From: Sphingopyxis bauzanensis
Lineage (GTDB): Bacteria > Pseudomonadota > Alphaproteobacteria > Sphingomonadales > Sphingomonadaceae
Direction: 5' to 3'
Length of the DNA: 64,000 nucleotides
NCBI RefSeq assembly: GCF_002205675.1
Contig: NZ_NISK01000002.1
Span: 767,076 to 831,075, forward strand
The translations under genes and the position numbers were made by a program. The number at the start of each line of letters is the position of its first letter. Position 1 is the first letter of the stretch. Positions 16,943 through 26,040 of the stretch are shown in pieces. Below the pieces are notes generated by a model. That model searched no databases, had not been told where the DNA came from, and was given only the letters and a program-made list of their open reading frames with translations.

Positions 16943-18084
16943 GGCACCGCCCGGATCGTGATATTCGCCATCTGCTGGCCGTCGCTGCCCGCCATCGGCT
17001 GCGCCGTGACGCGGTAACCGCGGGCCTGGAGCGCGAGCAGCACTGCGTTGATGTCCTCAACCCGCGGCGCCGCGAGCGTGGTTGTCAGCGTGCCGTCGGT
17101 GCGGTGCGACAGGGTCTTGAGAGCGACGCCCGGTGTGTCGCCCATGGCATCGTAAAGCGCCGATGCAGGAACCGAAAATGCCAGCGGGCCGCCACCCGCC
17201 GCCGCGAGCCGGCGATCGAGCTCGGCCTCGGCCGCGGTGGCATCGGGCGCGGTCACCCCAGCCTTTTTGGCCGTTGCGACCACCGCATCGTCGGCTCGGG
17301 CGCTGTCGGACGACAGCCGCACGGCATGGATGATCGGGATCAGGAGGCTGACGATAAGCAGCGCGATCGCCAGCCGCTTGGCCAGCCGCAGCAGCGCTGG
17401 GTCGAGCGACCAGCTGCGCTTCGGCTTCCAGCCGCCACTGAGCAGGTCGAGCGGCGGCGCAGCCAGCGTCATCAGCAATGCCTCGCGCATCCGGTCGGCA
17501 TCGAGCGGCGCAATTGTGTGACCGCGCGCGATCAGCGGATCGAGTTCGGGATCGGACACATAGGCATGATCGGCCGCCCGCACGATCTGTTCGCCGCCAA
17601 CGTCGGCGGACCACAGGCTATCGGGTTCGGGCGGCGGCACCGCAGCAGCAGCCGGGATGATCGCGACCGGCGCCAGGTCGCGCGCCTTCAGCCAGTCAGC
17701 CCACGCAGTCATCGCCGCGTGCGTCGTCACCGCCACTGGTACCGCCTGCCCGGCTTCAATCGGCTGACCCGCCACGATATGCAGCAAGGCGCCATCGCCC
17801 AGACTGTCCTTCAACGTATCGACCCGCGCCGCCGATGCCGCCTGCGCGGGCGCCGCATCGGGATAATGCCGCCAACGCAAAGGCACGTCGACGGCAGGCG
17901 CCAATGCGATCAAGCGGTCGCCGGGGCTATCATCCTGCCGTTTTTCCCATGCATCGACCCAACCGTCGTCCTGCCCCGAATCGACAATGACGCCATCGTC
18001 GACGCGCAGCCACGCAGGCAGGGGGGCCTTCTCCTCGCCAAGTGCCGCTACCGGGGGCAACCAAAGAACCAACGTGCGGGACAT
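16939..18084 (-). CDS. gspL: Type II secretion system protein GspL
   Basis: This 381-residue protein has a cytoplasmic actin-like domain (MSRTLVLWLPPVAALGEEKA through about residue 225) that binds the GspE ATPase. One membrane helix follows (LAIALLIVSLLIPIIHAVRL), then a periplasmic ferredoxin-like domain. The ATG at 18084 starts at the family-typical SRTLVLWLP and lies one base after the gspK stop; the frame extends further upstream inside gspK. Confidence 0.9.
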   Translation of the reverse strand: MSRTLVLWLPPVAALGEEKAPLPAWLRVDDGVIVDSGQDDGWVDAWEKRQDDSPGDRLIALAPAVDVPLRWRHYPDAAPAQAASAARVDTLKDSLGDGALLHIVAGQPIEAGQAVPVAVTTHAAMTAWADWLKARDLAPVAIIPAAAAVPPPEPDSLWSADVGGEQIVRAADHAYVSDPELDPLIARGHTIAPLDADRMREALLMTLAAPPLDLLSGGWKPKRSWSLDPALLRLAKRLAIALLIVSLLIPIIHAVRLSSDSARADDAVVATAKKAGVTAPDATAAEAELDRRLAAAGGGPLAFSVPASALYDAMGDTPGVALKTLSHRTDGTLTTTLAAPRVEDINAVLLALQARGYRVTAQPMAGSDGQQMANITIRAVP

Positions 18085-18085
18085 A

Positions 18086-19093
18086 TCAGTCGCTCTCGCC
18101 CCAATCGCGGCGGACAATGACCGGCGCAGCCTGTCCGGCGGATGGCGCGCCTCCGTTGGCGTCGATGAGCGAAACTGCCGTCAAAAACCCGTCCCCCATC
18201 GTCACATTCGTCGTCAGCGCCAGCCAGCGGCTGGTAACCCCCGCCTGTTCGGCCACCTCGGTCGGCGGGTCGAACTGCGCGAGCGGACCCGACTGCCAGA
18301 ATCGCACGCTGCTGCCATAGCCGCCCGCGGGCCGCGCCGCCAGCGCTGCGCGGGCGTCGGCGAGCGTCAATTCGCCCGGCAGCAGCATCGCGACCAGCGG
18401 TGCCTGCTCGGGCGCCAGCGTGTTGACGTTCAGCCGCACCGAATCGGTCACCGGCAGCACGCAGATCCAGGGTTTGAGCCGTGCATAGATTTTGGGCGTC
18501 ATCCCCCGCACCGCGCGCAATTCGCTGATGTCGGCCATCTTTCGGTTGGCGGCCAGATAGGCGCCGGGCAGCGACCGATAGACATTGTCCTCGGCGCCGA
18601 GCGGGCCGTCGTTGCTGTCACTGTCGATCCAGTCGGCGGTGGCGCCAGCTATCGCCTGCGCCTGCGCGGCATCGACGCCGAGCAACACCATCAACGCGCC
18701 GAACTGGCGCATCGACCCCGATCGCTGGCTGAACCGTCCCGGTACCGTCTCGGCAACCAGGCTGTTGAGGTTGAAGCAATTGTTCGCGTCCGTCAGCCGC
18801 GCGCTGCCGGTGCCACCCGGCAGCGGCAGGATAAATTCGCGGCCGAGCCAGTTGCCTGCCAGCGTCAGCTTCGCCGGATCTCGCCCGACCAGGTCGGCAA
18901 CGCGGCGCAGCGCAATCTGTTCGGCGGCAAAGCTGTAGGCGCGCCCCTGATCGACAGTCGCCGCGCTGCCCGCGATCCGCGTCGCCAACGTCAACCGGTC
19001 GAGCGCGGTCGCCGCGATCACCGCCATCACGGCAACGAGCAGCAACACAGTGAGGAGCGCGGCGCCGCGCTCATTGGACAGGCGGCGGCTCAT
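18086..19093 (-). CDS. gspK: Type II secretion minor pseudopilin GspK
   Basis: This is the 335-residue tip pseudopilin. The short leader MSRRLSNERG is followed by AALLTVLLLVAVMAVIAATA. GspK characteristically lacks the Glu at mature position 5, and none is present here. The large alpha domain follows, containing NCFNLNSLV and ATADWIDSDSNDGPLGAEDN, with clustered Asp residues where Ca2+ binds, and LNVNTLAPEQAPLVAML near the end. The ATG at 19093 overlaps the gspJ stop (ATGA). Confidence 0.93.
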   Translation of the reverse strand: MSRRLSNERGAALLTVLLLVAVMAVIAATALDRLTLATRIAGSAATVDQGRAYSFAAEQIALRRVADLVGRDPAKLTLAGNWLGREFILPLPGGTGSARLTDANNCFNLNSLVAETVPGRFSQRSGSMRQFGALMVLLGVDAAQAQAIAGATADWIDSDSNDGPLGAEDNVYRSLPGAYLAANRKMADISELRAVRGMTPKIYARLKPWICVLPVTDSVRLNVNTLAPEQAPLVAMLLPGELTLADARAALAARPAGGYGSSVRFWQSGPLAQFDPPTEVAEQAGVTSRWLALTTNVTMGDGFLTAVSLIDANGGAPSAGQAAPVIVRRDWGESD

Positions 19094-19824
19094 GGCGAGG
19101 GATTTTCGGCCGCAGGCGGCGGTGGCGGCAGCGTCGGTGCGGTCAGGAACAACATCGTCAACGCCTCGCGCCCGCTGCGCGACACGCGCACCTCGACCAC
19201 GCGCGGCAGGCGGTCGCCGGGTTCGGAGCTCCAGCTTTCGCCCCAATTGCCGGTATCGTCGCGGTAGCGCACCGCGACCGCGACGACGTCTCCGAGCAAC
19301 CGGTCGCCCGCATTCAGCGCGGTGCCGTCGAGCATGGGCTGCGTCGCGCGCCGCCACTCGCTGCCGACGAGCGCATAGGCGACCCGTTCGACGGCAGGAC
19401 GCGGCGAACCGTCGAGAGCGGCCGCGCCGCCATGGACGAAAGCAAAGCCGGTCGATGACCCGACGAAAGCAGGCACCGCCTCGCCCGCCGGCCCTCGCGT
19501 CGATCGCTGGACCGCCTGCGCCAGATCATTCGCCATCACCGCGCGCAGGCGGTTGACTCCGCCCATCGCCTTCAACCGCGTCTGCACCGCATCCTGCGTA
19601 TCGACGCTGCTGCGCAGCAGGGCGACGCCGATCGCCGCAATCGCCGCGAACAGCGACAGTGCGACGAGCATTTCGATGAGGGTGAAACCGCTTTGCCCCG
19701 CCCCGGTCCCCGTTTGTGCTGAGCTTGTCGAAGCACAGTTCTTTTTCTCCGGCGCCGCGAAGGAAGAACGGCCCTTCGACAGGCTCAGGGCGAACGGGTT
19801 TAGTAGGTGAGTACCAAATTTCAT
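19090..19824 (-). CDS. gspJ: Type II secretion minor pseudopilin GspJ, with an unusually long leader
   Basis: This 244-residue minor pseudopilin has the prepilin cleavage site SG|FTLIEMLVALSLFAAIA, with the invariant Glu5. Its C-terminal region shows GDVVAVAVRYRDDTGNWGES and VVEVRVSRSGREALTMLFLT. The leader is about 46 residues instead of the usual 6-15. Residues 9-37 (NPFALSLSKG..., ...CASTSSAQ) are the translation of a dispersed sphingomonad repeat. The ATG at 19824 is supported by its ATGA overlap with gspI. An internal non-ATG start near the cleavage site is the alternative. Confidence 0.9.
   Translation of the reverse strand: MKFGTHLLNPFALSLSKGRSSFAAPEKKNCASTSSAQTGTGAGQSGFTLIEMLVALSLFAAIAAIGVALLRSSVDTQDAVQTRLKAMGGVNRLRAVMANDLAQAVQRSTRGPAGEAVPAFVGSSTGFAFVHGGAAALDGSPRPAVERVAYALVGSEWRRATQPMLDGTALNAGDRLLGDVVAVAVRYRDDTGNWGESWSSEPGDRLPRVVEVRVSRSGREALTMLFLTAPTLPPPPPAAENPSP
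19710..19799. repeat. Dispersed repeat element inserted in frame in the gspJ leader
   Basis: Arms GCTGAGCTTGTCGAAGCAC (left) and GGCCCTTCGACAGGCTCAGG (right) form an imperfect palindrome with CGTTTG and CGAACGGG ends. This is the well-known sphingomonad intergenic hairpin whose frequent translation is FALSLSKG. Here it lies inside coding sequence and keeps the frame open. It shares ends and core with the element at 6323-6407. Confidence 0.8.
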
Positions 19825-20186
19825 CGGCTCGGCCGGATAATCGTCAGCGCCGCCTGGCCGCGCCCGCTTTCGGGGCGCACGATCAGGTCGATACGCAGCA
19901 GGCTGTCGTCGGCGGTCCGCGCCACCCGCTGTTCGATGCGCCAGTTGCGCCCGGCGTTCGCAATCCCGATCGCGCTATTGCCGATCGTCGGCGGCGCCGG
20001 GTCGGTCCACAGTTCAACGGCGCGATTCTGCGCAACGATGCCCGCGATCGTGCTTTCGTCGAGGTCGCCCGCGGTGCGCACCGCAAAAGCATCAAGGCGG
20101 ACGAGCGTCAGCGCTGCGATGCTGATGACGCTAAGTGCGACTAGCATTTCGAGCAGGGTGAAACCGCGTTCACGCTCATTCGCCAC
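19821..20186 (-). CDS. gspI: Type II secretion minor pseudopilin GspI
   Basis: This 121-residue minor pseudopilin has the prepilin site RERG|FTLLEMLVALSVISIAA with Glu5, then QNRAVELWTDPAPP, a GspI-typical segment. I chose the GTG at 20186, which gives a seven-residue leader and overlaps the gspH stop. An ATG at 20225 would extend the leader by 13 residues. It overlaps gspJ by four bases. Confidence 0.9.
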   Translation of the reverse strand: MANERERGFTLLEMLVALSVISIAALTLVRLDAFAVRTAGDLDESTIAGIVAQNRAVELWTDPAPPTIGNSAIGIANAGRNWRIEQRVARTADDSLLRIDLIVRPESGRGQAALTIIRPSR

Positions 20187-20673
20187 GGCTGACCTCCCCA
20201 GTCGCCGACACACGAACAATCTCACGCGCTTCGCCGCCGCTCAGCACGACGACCTGCGGGGTCGGGCTGGTGCCGACACGGTCGAACAATATGCGAGCAG
20301 CGCCCTGCCCGCCGTCCGCCGCAAAACGAACGTCGCTGGGCCAATTGCGCTGGGTGAAGGCGCGGCCGGGCAGCGGCTGCCATTCGCCCGCGATCCGGCG
20401 TTCAAAGCCATAGCCCGAGGGGGCAAAGTTGACCGCGACGCTGCGCCCCTCGATCACCGCGATATCACGCGCACCGGCCAGCCGCGCCGCGAGCCGGTCG
20501 GCCTCACTGCGCACGCTGCGTTCTTCGCCGGGAATGGTCAGTACGACGGCGGTGGCAGCGAGCGCCATGATCGCGAGCACGACCATCAGCTCGACCAGCG
20601 TGAAGCCGCTGGTCCCCATCTTGCGATGGCGACGCGCTGATGCCTTAGCTGTCTCCGCCACGAATATCTGCAT
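20176..20673 (-). CDS. gspH: Type II secretion minor pseudopilin GspH
   Basis: This 165-residue minor pseudopilin has a cleavage site in GTSG|FTLVELMVVLAIMALAAT, with Glu5. The GspH fold elements RLAARLAGARDIAVIEGRSV and FTQRNWPSDVRFAADGGQGA follow. Start choice is uncertain: the ATG at 20673 gives a basic leader and overlaps gspG by 29 bp, while the ATG at 20619 would leave a five-residue leader and no overlap. Confidence 0.88.
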   Translation of the reverse strand: MQIFVAETAKASARRHRKMGTSGFTLVELMVVLAIMALAATAVVLTIPGEERSVRSEADRLAARLAGARDIAVIEGRSVAVNFAPSGYGFERRIAGEWQPLPGRAFTQRNWPSDVRFAADGGQGAARILFDRVGTSPTPQVVVLSGGEAREIVRVSATGEVSRGE

Positions 20674-21139
20674 TGTCGTCGGTCCCGCCCGGCGCACCAT
20701 CGGCGCCCAGCGACCAGACGTCAAATGCTGCGCCGTTCGGGCCAGGTGCCTGGTAATTATAAGGACGCCCCCACGGATCGGCAGGCAGTTTCTTGATATA
20801 GCCGTCGCGACGGTACCGCTCCGGCTGCGCGAGCGACGGCGGCGGTGACGATAGCGCGTTCAACCCGTCGCTCGTCGCCGGATAGGTCAGATTGTCGAGA
20901 CGATATTGTTCGAGTGCGGTTTCCAGCGTCGCGATGTCGGCCTTGGCCTTGGTCACCATCGCTCGGTCCTGGCTGGGTAGGACGTTGATCATCACGACGG
21001 TCGCGAGCAGCCCGATGATGAAGATGACGACCATCAGTTCGGTCAGGGTAAAGCCGCGCTCGTCCTTCTTGCGGCGGCGGGCGGGCGTCGGGCGCGACGG
21101 ATCGAGCATCAGGCGAATGAAAAGCTGCATCAGCGACAT
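20645..21139 (-). CDS. gspG: Type II secretion major pseudopilin GspG
   Basis: This 164-residue major pseudopilin has a basic leader (...ARRRKKDERG|FTLTELMVVIFIIGLLATVV) with Glu5. The classic GspG body follows: TAKADIATLETALEQYRLDN-like helix, PDGYIKKLPADPWGRPYNY, and the Ca2+-binding loop FDVWSLGADGAPGGTDDNADI. The leader of about 28 residues is somewhat long. It begins three bases after the gspF stop. Confidence 0.96.
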   Translation of the reverse strand: MSLMQLFIRLMLDPSRPTPARRRKKDERGFTLTELMVVIFIIGLLATVVMINVLPSQDRAMVTKAKADIATLETALEQYRLDNLTYPATSDGLNALSSPPPSLAQPERYRRDGYIKKLPADPWGRPYNYQAPGPNGAAFDVWSLGADGAPGGTDDNADIRGGDS

Positions 21140-21142
21140 CTA

Positions 21143-22357
21143 TTATATTCCAGCAAGATTCTGCAACTGAAGGATCGGCAGCAGAATGGCGAGGATGATC
21201 AGGGCAACACATGACCCCATAAGGACTATTATGACAGGTTCGAGTAACGCCATCGATGCCGCCGTGAAGCGGTCGAATTCGCGCTCCAGATAATCGGCGG
21301 CGCGTTCGAGCATGACTTCAAGCCGCCCGGCACTTTCGCCGCTGGCGGTCATGTAAACGAGCAGCGGCGGAAACACCCCGGCGTCGCGGAGAGCCGCCGA
21401 CAGGCTGCCCCCGGCGCGGACTTGATCGACGATGGCGGCCGTCGCACTTGCGAGCGCGGCGTTGCGGATCGTCGGCAACGTCAGCCGCAGGCCATCGACC
21501 AGCGGCAGGCGGCTCGACACCATCGTCGCCAGGGTGCGCGCAAAACGCGCCGCATAGAGGTCGCGAAGCAGGCGCCCGAACAGCGGCAGCCGCAGCAGCC
21601 GCGCATCGACTCGCGCCTTGAACACCGGACGGCGCATCGCGGCGACCCATCCAAAACTCGCCGCGGCCATCAGCAATGCGATCAACCACCACCAGTTAGC
21701 GGCAAAGCTGGAGATCGCGATCACCGCGCGGGTCAGGAACGGCAGCTGCTGGCCAACATCGGTAAATTGTTCGACGACGCGCGGGACGACAAAGATCATC
21801 AGCGCGGCCACGACGCCGATCGCCACGACCGCGAGCACGATCGGATACGCGAGCGCTGCGATCAGTTTACCGCGCACCTCGGCCTGACGTTCGAGCAGAT
21901 CGGCGAGGCGCGCGAGGATGGTGGTCAGGCTGCCCGTCGTTTCGCCCGCCGCGACCATCGCGCGATAGAGCGGCGGAAAGCTGGCGGGTTGGCGCGCCAT
22001 CGCATCGGCGAGGCGGCGGCCTTCGAGCAGCCCGGCATGGACTTCACCAATGATCGTGCGGGCGCTTTCGGCCTCGCTCTGGCGGGTCAGCGTGCGCAGC
22101 GCCTCTTCAAGTGGCGCGACCTCGGCCAGCGTTGCCAGCTGGCGCGTGAAAAGCGCGAGTTCTTTGCTGCTCAGCCGCGCGCGGCGGAACGCGATGAGCG
22201 AGCGGCTGGCGGGTTTGGCTCCCGCGGCCTCGACCGCGACGATATGGAATTTGCGCCGCACGAGATCGGCGCGCGCGGCGTCGTCGTTGGCGGCGGTCAG
22301 CCGTCCCTTGCGCTCGCGGCCCTGCGGATCGATCGCCACATAGCGATAATCAGGCAT
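21143..22357 (-). CDS. gspF: Type II secretion inner-membrane platform protein GspF
   Basis: This 404-residue polytopic protein has two homologous cytoplasmic helical domains (about residues 65-185 and 265-385). Three membrane helices are seen, including LIAALAYPIVLAVVAIGVVA and LEPVIIVLMGSCVALIILAI near the C-terminus. Family motifs LALFTRQLATLAEVAPLEEA and AGETTGSLTTILARLAD are clear. It overlaps gspE by eight bases. Confidence 0.96.
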   Translation of the reverse strand: MPDYRYVAIDPQGRERKGRLTAANDDAARADLVRRKFHIVAVEAAGAKPASRSLIAFRRARLSSKELALFTRQLATLAEVAPLEEALRTLTRQSEAESARTIIGEVHAGLLEGRRLADAMARQPASFPPLYRAMVAAGETTGSLTTILARLADLLERQAEVRGKLIAALAYPIVLAVVAIGVVAALMIFVVPRVVEQFTDVGQQLPFLTRAVIAISSFAANWWWLIALLMAAASFGWVAAMRRPVFKARVDARLLRLPLFGRLLRDLYAARFARTLATMVSSRLPLVDGLRLTLPTIRNAALASATAAIVDQVRAGGSLSAALRDAGVFPPLLVYMTASGESAGRLEVMLERAADYLEREFDRFTAASMALLEPVIIVLMGSCVALIILAILLPILQLQNLAGI

Positions 22358-23843
22358 CGATTTCCTCGCGCCGCGCGATGCGGATCGCTTCTTCGGCGGT
22401 CGTCAGCCCCTTGGCGACCATCGCGCGCGCCGCCGAGGCGAGCGTCGGCGATTTCAGGAACGCGTGGCGCGTGATCATCGCCTCGTCGCCGCCGTTGTAG
22501 ATGTAACGACGCACGGTTTCGTCGACCTTGATCGCCTCGAACACGCCGATTCGGCCCTTGTAGCCGGTGCCGCTGCACTGCTCGCAACCCTTGGGACGCC
22601 AGATGACGGTGCCGATGTCGAGCCCGAGCATGGCGGCGACGCTGTTGTCGGCCTGCACTGGTTCGCGGCAATGATCGCAAAGTTTGCGCACAAGGCGCTG
22701 CGCGATCACTGCGCGCAAGGTCGACGCTAAAAGAAAAGGCTCTACTTTCAGATCTTTAAGCCGGGTGATTGCGCCGACTGCATCATTGGTGTGAACGGTC
22801 GAAAGCACAAGGTGGCCAGTCAGCGATGCCTGCACTGCAATATCGGCGGTTTCGCGGTCGCGGATTTCGCCAACCATCACGACATCGGGATCCTGGCGCA
22901 GGATGGCGCGCAGCCCGGCGGCGAAGTCGAGCCCGACCTTGCTGTTGACCTGCGTCTGACCGACACCGTCGACGGCATATTCGACCGGATCCTCGACGGT
23001 CAGGATATTGCGCTGACCATCGTTCAATTGCTTGAGCGCGGCATAGAGCGTCGTCGTCTTGCCCGAACCGGTCGGGCCGGTGACCAGGATAATGCCATTG
23101 GGTTCGGCGAGTGCCTCGCGCAAAATCTGGTCGGAGGTGCCCGACAGGCCGAGCACATCGAAGTCGATCCCCGCGGCATCCTTGTCGAGAATACGCATCA
23201 CGACGCGCTCGCCGGCGCGGCTGGGCAAGGTCGATACGCGCACGTCGACCGCCTTGCCCGCGAGCGTCAGCCCGATGCGGCCGTCCTGCGGCACGCGGCG
23301 TTCGGCGATGTCGAGCCGCGCCATCACCTTGATGCGGCTGACCACCACCGGCGCGACGTGCGGGGGCATCCGCAGATGTTCGCGCAGCACCCCGTCGGTC
23401 CGCATCCGGACCACCAGCCCGCTTTCATAGGGTTCGATATGGATGTCGCTGACCCCCTGCCGCACCGCTTCGGCGATGATTGCGTTGATCAGCCGGATCG
23501 CGGGGGCATCGTCGGCGCTGTCGAGCAAGTCTTCGGCGCTGGGCAGGCTGAAATCGATGTCATTGTTGCCGACCGATCCCGCCATCGCCGCCGCCGAGCT
23601 GTCGACGGCATAATGGTCAGACAGCAGGCGATCGAAATCGGCAACGCTCGCGGTCGCGACGCGCAGCGGCTGCGCGAGATAACGCTTCACCTCGATCAGC
23701 ACCGCGGGATCGGCATCCTCGCGCAAGGTCGCGAGCCATGCCCCGCCCTCGCCCGGCGCGATGACGACACCGTGCTGGCGCGCAAAGCCATAGGGAATAT
23801 CGACCGGCGCCGCGGCAGCGACGATCGGTTTGGGATCGCTCAC
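22350..23843 (-). CDS. gspE: Type II secretion ATPase GspE
   Basis: This 497-residue hexameric ATPase powers pseudopilus assembly. The N-terminal GspL-binding region leads to the catalytic domain with Walker A VTGPTGSGKTTTLYAAL, the Asp box LTVEDPVEYAVDGVGQTQVN, Walker B RQDPDVVMVGEIRD, the His box VLSTVHTNDAVGAITRL, and the zinc-binding tetracysteine domain (CDHCREP...GCEQCSGTGYKGR). It overlaps gspD by four bases. Confidence 0.97.
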   Translation of the reverse strand: MSDPKPIVAAAAPVDIPYGFARQHGVVIAPGEGGAWLATLREDADPAVLIEVKRYLAQPLRVATASVADFDRLLSDHYAVDSSAAAMAGSVGNNDIDFSLPSAEDLLDSADDAPAIRLINAIIAEAVRQGVSDIHIEPYESGLVVRMRTDGVLREHLRMPPHVAPVVVSRIKVMARLDIAERRVPQDGRIGLTLAGKAVDVRVSTLPSRAGERVVMRILDKDAAGIDFDVLGLSGTSDQILREALAEPNGIILVTGPTGSGKTTTLYAALKQLNDGQRNILTVEDPVEYAVDGVGQTQVNSKVGLDFAAGLRAILRQDPDVVMVGEIRDRETADIAVQASLTGHLVLSTVHTNDAVGAITRLKDLKVEPFLLASTLRAVIAQRLVRKLCDHCREPVQADNSVAAMLGLDIGTVIWRPKGCEQCSGTGYKGRIGVFEAIKVDETVRRYIYNGGDEAMITRHAFLKSPTLASAARAMVAKGLTTAEEAIRIARREEIDA

Positions 23844-26035
23844 GGAAATTCTCCGGTCGGCGGCGCAGGCGCATTCGAAATCGACGGGGGGACGTCGGTC
23901 GAAATCACCCGGCCATCGGGACCGCGCAGTTCGGGCAGGTTGACCGGACCAACGGTGATGTCGGCGGCCGTCGCCTCGGTCGGCACCGGCGGTACCGCGC
24001 CCAGATAATCACGCACCAACGTGTCGATCGCGGGCTCCTCATCGGGATTCCGGCGGAGCTGGAAGTCGCGAATATAGCCGTAACGCCGCGCGGTCAGCGC
24101 GGCATTGTCTTCGCGGCTACGCAAGATTGTCGGGCGGATGAAGACCATCAGGTTCGTCTTCGACCGTGTCCGGCTGCGCGATTTGAACAATTCGCCGAGC
24201 AGCGGAATATCGCTAAGCAGCGGCACCCGCTCGATCGTCCGCCGTTCATCGTCATTGAGCAAGCCGCCGATCGCCAGGATTTCGCCGTCATCGACAGTCA
24301 GCACGGTTTCGAACGAACGCTTGTTGATGATCAGGTCGCTGTTGCGCGACGACACCGGCCCCGCGACGCTCGACACTTCCTGACGCAAGAACATCTTGAC
24401 CTCGCCCGCGGCATTGACCTGCGGCGTCACCTCCAATTTGATGCCGACTTCCTCGCGCTGAACGGTGCGAAAGGCATTTTCGAAATTGTCGCCAAGTTTT
24501 TCGCCGGTCGTGATCGGGACATCCTGCCCGACCAGGAACTTTGCCTGTTGGTTGTCGAGCGTCACGATATGCGGCGTTGCGAGCAGGTTCGACGTCGTGT
24601 CCGATTTGATCGCGTTGATGATTGCGCCGAAAATCGTATTCTTGCCAATATCGCCCGCAAAACCGGCAAAGCCGCCCGTCGCCGCGAGCAGCGACGCCGC
24701 CGCGGCTTCCTGTAAACTGTTGCCCAGCGAGCTGTTCGTTTGCGTTACCGTTGTCGTGCCGTTGACCGTCGTGGTTTCCTGCGACAGCTGATTGGCGGCA
24801 TAAGCACCGCCCAGCGTCAGGATATTGGGCGATGCATTGCTGTAGCTGGTCGCGACAAACGGAATATTCTTGCCGCCGAGCAGGAACTGGACGCCAAGGC
24901 GTTTGGCCGCATCGTCGCCGATTTCGACCACAATCGCCTCGACCAGCACCTGTTCGCGGCGACTGTCGAGCTGGCGGATCAGCTCGCCGAGCATCCGCTG
25001 CACCTCGGGATTAGCAGCGACGATAATCGCATTGGCACCTTCATAGCGGGTGACAATCGCGGGGCCGCGCGTCGCGATGCTGCCGCCCCCGCCGCCCGTC
25101 GAAACCGGCGTCGCGGCGGGTGCGGGAGACGCAGTCGCGCCGTCGCTGCCCATCGTCGATGCCGAAGGCAGCGCCGCCTTCTGCGCCGGGTCGCTGCCGC
25201 CGCCGACCAGTTGCTGTAACGTCGGGAGCAACGTTTCGGCATTGGCGTGCGCGAGCCAATAGACGCGCAGCTCGGTGCCCGATCCGGCACGTTGATCGAG
25301 CTCGTTCGCCATCTGGACAAAGCGCGCGACCAGCGCCTGGTCGCCGCGCAGCGCAATCGCGTTGCTGCTGTCGATCGGCACGATCGCGACTGGCGCCGCG
25401 GCCCCCTCACCCGCCGACGGAACCAGCGCCTGCAAGGCGGCGGCGATTTCACGCGCGCCGGCATTTTTCAGCGTGACGATCTGGCTGGTCGAACTATCGC
25501 GGTCGATGCTCGACGCGAGCGCGCGGATGCGGCGGATGTTGTCGGCGAAGTCGGCGACGACCAGGCTGTTGGCATTGCGGTTGGCGGTCAGTGATCCCTG
25601 CGCGCTGACCAGCGGGCGTAGCGTTTCAACTGCGGCAACGGCGTCGATATGGCGCAGGCGGATGATTTCGGTGACGAACTGGTTCTGCGCCGCGCCGCGG
25701 CTGCCGATGCGCCCGGGCTGCGCGGCGGCACCGTCGATCGGCTGGACGCGGTAGCTGCCGTTGGGGCCGGGCACGGCAACAAGGCCGTTCGAGCGTAGAG
25801 TCGACAGGAAGATCTCGAAATATTCGCTGCGCGACAATGGCCGGTCGGTCACCACCGACACCTTGCCGTTGACGCGCCCGTCGATGACGAAGGTCCGCCC
25901 GGTAATCCGCGCCGCATCTTGAATGAAGGCACGGATGTCGGCGTCGCGGACGTTGAGCGTATATTGAGCACCCGCCGGTGCCGGCGTGGCGGAAACCAGT
26001 GCGGCGGCAAGCATCAGGGACAGTTTTATACGCAT
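23840..26035 (-). CDS. gspD: Type II secretion outer-membrane secretin GspD
   Basis: This 731-residue secretin has a signal peptide (first 23 residues, MRIKLSLMLAAALVSATPAP onwards). N0 (YTLNVRDADIRAFIQDAARI) and N1-N3 repeats follow (VTEIIRLRHIDAVAAVETLR, SQIVTLKNAGAREIAAALQA, then an Ala/Gly/Ser-rich insert in N3), before the C-terminal secretin domain with VPLLSDIPLLGELFKSRS. An S-domain tail (about residues 670-731) may bind a pilotin, although no gspS is seen nearby. It starts five bases after gspC. Confidence 0.97.
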   Translation of the reverse strand: MRIKLSLMLAAALVSATPAPAGAQYTLNVRDADIRAFIQDAARITGRTFVIDGRVNGKVSVVTDRPLSRSEYFEIFLSTLRSNGLVAVPGPNGSYRVQPIDGAAAQPGRIGSRGAAQNQFVTEIIRLRHIDAVAAVETLRPLVSAQGSLTANRNANSLVVADFADNIRRIRALASSIDRDSSTSQIVTLKNAGAREIAAALQALVPSAGEGAAAPVAIVPIDSSNAIALRGDQALVARFVQMANELDQRAGSGTELRVYWLAHANAETLLPTLQQLVGGGSDPAQKAALPSASTMGSDGATASPAPAATPVSTGGGGGSIATRGPAIVTRYEGANAIIVAANPEVQRMLGELIRQLDSRREQVLVEAIVVEIGDDAAKRLGVQFLLGGKNIPFVATSYSNASPNILTLGGAYAANQLSQETTTVNGTTTVTQTNSSLGNSLQEAAAASLLAATGGFAGFAGDIGKNTIFGAIINAIKSDTTSNLLATPHIVTLDNQQAKFLVGQDVPITTGEKLGDNFENAFRTVQREEVGIKLEVTPQVNAAGEVKMFLRQEVSSVAGPVSSRNSDLIINKRSFETVLTVDDGEILAIGGLLNDDERRTIERVPLLSDIPLLGELFKSRSRTRSKTNLMVFIRPTILRSREDNAALTARRYGYIRDFQLRRNPDEEPAIDTLVRDYLGAVPPVPTEATAADITVGPVNLPELRGPDGRVISTDVPPSISNAPAPPTGEFP

Positions 26036-26040
26036 ATAAC

